NCBI GenBank assembly: GCA_964481705.1
Contig: CAYZUC010000036.1
Span: 1 to 25,430, forward strand
Source of the DNA: CAYZUC01 sp964481705
GTDB taxonomy: Bacteria; Bacillota; Clostridia; Lachnospirales; Lachnospiraceae
Length of the DNA: 25,430 nucleotides
Direction of reading: 5' to 3'
In this document: positions 23,424 to 25,430 of the stretch, one piece after another
Position numbering within the stretch: the first letter of the stretch is position 1
How the letters are laid out: each line of letters starts with the position of its first letter
Made by a program: the position numbers and the translations under genes
The notes under the pieces: model-generated
What the model saw: only the letters and a program-made list of their open reading frames with translations
The model's database searches: none
Told to the model about the DNA's origin: nothing

Positions 23424-23452
23424 ACGATACTACCGGGCATAAGAGACTACAA
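23424..23452 (-). promoter_or_regulatory. Possible promoter of the DUF6323/DUF6179-like pair
   Basis: Minus strand TTGTAG (23447-23452), a 17-bp spacer and TATCGT (23424-23429). The -10 is weak. The predicted transcript would include the leader hairpin. Confidence 0.35.
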
Positions 23453-23496
23453 GACTTGAAAAAAAGTTAAATTTGTGGTAATGTAAAGATGTTGAA

Positions 23497-23520
23497 AGCC
23501 ACAGGATTTTTCCTGTGGCT
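23497..23520. terminator. Strong hairpin downstream of the GyrI-like gene
   Basis: A perfect 10-bp stem AGCCACAGGA/TCCTGTGGCT with loop TTTT. It lies 11 nt after the stop of the minus-strand GyrI-like gene. On that strand it is followed by TTTCAACATC, a poor T tract; on the plus strand by CTCTTTTA. Termination of the GyrI-like transcript is the likely role. Confidence 0.6.
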
Positions 23521-23531
23521 CTCTTTTACAG

Positions 23532-23990
23532 CTATTTTAATGCGACATAAATATGGATTGTTGCATTGTCTCCCATGCAATCGTCCTGATACTCTTCAAA
23601 ATCTGCGGTATAGGAGCGATCTAAATCCATTTTCCAGATTTCACTCCAAGCTTCAGCGACTGCCTTTTGCATATCACCAACAACTACGAATTTTGCATAA
23701 TTACCGGCAGGTATACTTGTTTCAATAACATTCTCAGTCATACCTTCGACTCTGGATACCTCGCATCCGACAATTACATCATAATCGCTGTTACAGTCAG
23801 ATGAGTAATTAGTATAGATTCCAAGAGCTTTTTGAGTAGTCTTATTCTGAATACTACTATAAACTCCATTGTTGTAGAAGTTGTTCCACAGTCCACCAAT
23901 AACAGACCCCATTTCCGGAGAACTGTTATTTGTTCTTGCTTTTAAACCTACTACCTTTTTCTCTTCTAAACGAACGATTTCATATTTCAT
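23532..23990 (-). CDS. GyrI-like small-molecule-binding (effector-binding) protein
   Basis: A 152-residue stand-alone effector-binding domain of the GyrI/AraC type. Marks are the opening MKYEIVRLEEKKVVGLKART, GLWNNFYNNGVYSSIQNK, the central LGIYTNYSSDCNSDYDVIVGCEV, IPAGNYAKFVV and the ending ATIHIYVALK. Such domains bind hydrophobic cationic ligands or act as small-molecule hydrolases or sequestering proteins; they are often downstream of, and controlled by, a YafY/WYL regulator, as here. No DNA-binding domain is fused. Ribosome site AGAGGA lies before ATG 23990. The ligand is unknown. Confidence 0.86.
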   Translation of the reverse strand: MKYEIVRLEEKKVVGLKARTNNSSPEMGSVIGGLWNNFYNNGVYSSIQNKTTQKALGIYTNYSSDCNSDYDVIVGCEVSRVEGMTENVIETSIPAGNYAKFVVVGDMQKAVAEAWSEIWKMDLDRSYTADFEEYQDDCMGDNATIHIYVALK

Positions 23991-24052
23991 TGTTTTCCTC
24001 TTTTCTGCACCAAATCTGTGCTGTGTTTTTGTTGTTTACAGGTAGAGGATAA

Positions 24053-24087
24053 CACTTCAAACATGTCAACTGTTTGTCACGTTCAAA
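24053..24087 (-). promoter_or_regulatory. Possible promoter and direct-repeat operator of the GyrI-like gene
   Basis: A perfect -35 TTGACA on the minus strand (24069-24064) is flanked by direct repeats TTTGAACGTG (24087-24078) and TTTGAAGTG (24061-24053). No good -10 is found at 17 bp (TCTACC), which fits a promoter that needs an activator. The upstream WYL regulator is the natural candidate. Confidence 0.35.
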
Positions 24088-24092
24088 ACATT

Positions 24093-24995
24093 TTAATAAA
24101 TTTTACTCATTTTCTCTATTCGGTTATGAAGTTCTACTCTGAGAGCGGCAGGCTCCAGCAGTTCGACCCGATTTCCCATACCCAGAACAAACTGAAAGAG
24201 CGTTTCTTTATCGGTAAAGGCGTAATTCAATAGAAATCGTCCATCGGTCTGCTTCTCACAGTATTCCAATCCAAATTCATCCACAAGAATCCATTCCAGA
24301 GAGGCATCCACCAGGATTCTCACTTCCAGAACTTTTGGATAGGCTTTGTCAGATTGAAAGTGGAAGGGAGGAATTTCGCGATCTTTAAAGGGAGTCTCAG
24401 TACTGGTTAAATCTTGTATGCGATTTAGCTTGAAAAGACGGAAATCCTTTCGTTCCAAACTAAATCCCCATACATACCAGGAGGACCACTGAAAAAGTAA
24501 AAGATAGGGTTCCACTTTACGCATGCTGGTTCCCTTAGGGGCGTAGTAACGGAAGTGAACAACCTTCTTCCTGTCAATTGCTGTCTGGAGCAATTCGATT
24601 TTAGGTGCCAGCTTTGCTCGATGCCAGCTTGCTAAATCAATGAGTATGTGATTCGTTGAAGATAGTGTAGAGGATTCTTCGACGGATAATTTATCCATTA
24701 ATGCCTGATATTTTTTGGTACCGGCTACACTGTCAAGACCGCGAAGACCAGCTAATATCGATTGCATTTCAGAGGTGGTAAAGAGCGTTTTGTCTATGCT
24801 GTAACCTTCCATAATAGAAATCCCACCATTTTGCCCTTGCGTTGTACAAAGAGGAATGCCGGCCATACATAAATCTTCAATGTCACGATTGATGGTTCTG
24901 CGGGAAACTTCAAATTTATCGGCAAGATAAGGAGCCGTAACTTTTTCCTGCTGCAACAAGATGGAAAGTATGCCAATTAATCGATCAATCTTCAT
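24093..24995 (-). CDS. WYL-domain transcriptional regulator, YafY family
   Basis: A 300-residue DNA-binding regulator. An N-terminal HTH_11-type winged helix (RLIGILSILLQQEKVTAPYL, then FEVSRRTINRDIEDL with the recognition helix) is followed by a linker and the WYL domain (about residues 140-210: VVHFRYYAPKGTSMRKVEPYLLLFQWSSWY in part, then RLFKLNRIQDL), and a C-terminal WCX-like extension. In this protein the signature triplet reads SWYVWGF, as in many clostridial members. WYL domains sense small ligands or nucleic acid. The gene lies upstream of, and on the same strand as, the GyrI-like gene, its probable target. ATG 24995 follows AAATGGAGG by 5 nt. Confidence 0.9.
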   Translation of the reverse strand: MKIDRLIGILSILLQQEKVTAPYLADKFEVSRRTINRDIEDLCMAGIPLCTTQGQNGGISIMEGYSIDKTLFTTSEMQSILAGLRGLDSVAGTKKYQALMDKLSVEESSTLSSTNHILIDLASWHRAKLAPKIELLQTAIDRKKVVHFRYYAPKGTSMRKVEPYLLLFQWSSWYVWGFSLERKDFRLFKLNRIQDLTSTETPFKDREIPPFHFQSDKAYPKVLEVRILVDASLEWILVDEFGLEYCEKQTDGRFLLNYAFTDKETLFQFVLGMGNRVELLEPAALRVELHNRIEKMSKIY

Positions 24996-25000
24996 ATATC

Positions 25001-25023
25001 CTCCATTTCTATTACTATGTAAT
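25001..25023 (-). promoter_or_regulatory. Palindrome joined to the ribosome binding site of the WYL gene
   Basis: Minus strand ATTAC-ATA-GTAAT (25023-25011), then AGAAATGGAG (25010-25001), 5 nt and ATG. It has the same layout as the GCGC-type leaders, with a stem of different sequence. It could equally be an autoregulatory DNA operator. Confidence 0.5.
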
Positions 25024-25047
25024 CGTTTGTCTTCTCACTGGTTTTGT

Positions 25048-25102
25048 GCAAAAATTAATCGAACCACGGGTTTTATCAAACATACCCTAAGTCCGATTAA
25101 TT
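25048..25102 (-). terminator. Terminator of the CotF-like gene
   Basis: Minus strand: AATTAATCG (25102-25094) pairs with CGATTAATT (25061-25053), with an inner GGGT/ACCC helix, followed by a T run (to 25048). It begins 13 nt after the stop. Confidence 0.72.
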
Positions 25103-25114
25103 GTCAATTACCTA

Positions 25115-25369
25115 TTAGAAAGCACTGCTGGAGAAGAGATTCTTTACATGCTGAACTTCCTCTTCTGTTGCCTGTGCAGCGGGGACATAATAAGATTTTT
25201 CTCTTGCAAGCTGATATAACTGCTCCTGAGACTGTTCACAGCTGTCACGAAACTGCTTTAAGGTTTGCTTCAACTCTTTGTTTTCGGTCTGCGGAATCAT
25301 CTCACCATATTTTGTTAGTTCACTGTTGATACCGGCCAAAGTATCATTTACCATTGCTTTTTCCTGCAT
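25115..25369 (-). CDS. CotF-like spore coat protein
   Basis: An 84-residue four-helix-type protein that matches the coat F pattern: MVNDTLAGINSELTKYGEM at the N-terminus, a middle helix LKQTLKQFRDSCEQSQEQLY, and the typical YYVPAAQATEEEVQHVKNLF near the C-terminus. CotF proteins bind in the spore coat, and small members are common in Clostridia, often in several copies. ATG 25369 follows GAGAGGA. It is monocistronic with its own terminator. The 61 nt upstream to the window edge are AT-rich; no sporulation-sigma promoter could be named with confidence. Confidence 0.82.
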   Translation of the reverse strand: MQEKAMVNDTLAGINSELTKYGEMIPQTENKELKQTLKQFRDSCEQSQEQLYQLAREKSYYVPAAQATEEEVQHVKNLFSSSAF

Positions 25370-25430
25370 AGTTTCCTCTCTATACTTTCTTATTTATTTT
25401 GCACAAAAATGTCTTTATTTTAGGCATTTC

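Noticed and set aside
25370..25430. Sigma-A promoter TTGTGC-16-TATAGA for the CotF-like gene
   Set aside because: It would place the transcript start at the ATG itself, and a coat gene should use a sporulation sigma factor; no clear match was found.

Overview
The window looks like the chromosome of an anaerobic, spore-forming, low-to-mid GC Firmicute, most likely a Lachnospiraceae (Clostridium cluster XIVa) gut bacterium. The reasons are the clostridial style of the proteins, a CotF-type coat protein, a GerM lipoprotein, sigma-A promoters with 17-bp spacers, GGAG-type ribosome binding sites, and two proteins that I recall as DUF6179/DUF6323 families from this group. No rRNA, tRNA, insertion sequence, phage gene or CRISPR array is visible. 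This reads as core chromosome rather than an island.

Layout. (1) 1-4729: arginine biosynthesis. argG (cut by the window edge) is divergent from a GNAT gene, argJ, argB and argD. The 263-bp divergent region holds two opposed promoters and a set of ARG-box-like palindromes, so ArgR control of both directions is likely. (2) 4735-6804: an orphan extracellular solute-binding protein directly behind argD, then a small DMT/YdcZ-type membrane protein. (3) 6865-15577: comEA (lipoprotein form), an OmpR-type response regulator, a histidine kinase whose start is abnormal, a GerM lipoprotein, comEC, a four-repeat Ig-like surface protein and holA. This is a DNA-uptake locus with a two-component system and envelope proteins inside it. 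(4) 15669-17528: four small proteins of unknown function (coiled coil, TM plus zinc ribbon, basic TM protein, secreted protein), with a strong terminator after the third. (5) 17612-20219: DUF1653 protein, mutY and a family 2 glycosyltransferase, closed by a bidirectional terminator. (6) 20271-25369, all on the minus strand: PAP2 phosphatase, YegS/DgkB-type lipid kinase, a DUF6179-like/DUF6323-like pair, a GyrI-like effector-binding protein, a WYL regulator and a CotF-like coat protein.

The most striking unnamed signal is at translation starts. About ten genes share an extended ribosome binding sequence, RAATGGAG, in which RAAT lies outside anti-Shine-Dalgarno pairing. In five or six of these a short perfect hairpin ends directly at, or one base before, the AG of AGRAATGGAG, with only 5-6 nt to the ATG. 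The stems differ in sequence but the geometry is constant, which points to a repeated translational leader element. Other points worth a second look are the histidine kinase with no usable ATG/GTG/TTG for its first membrane segment (one A too many in an A5 run would explain it), and a 127-nt out-of-phase overlap of the DUF1653 gene with mutY.
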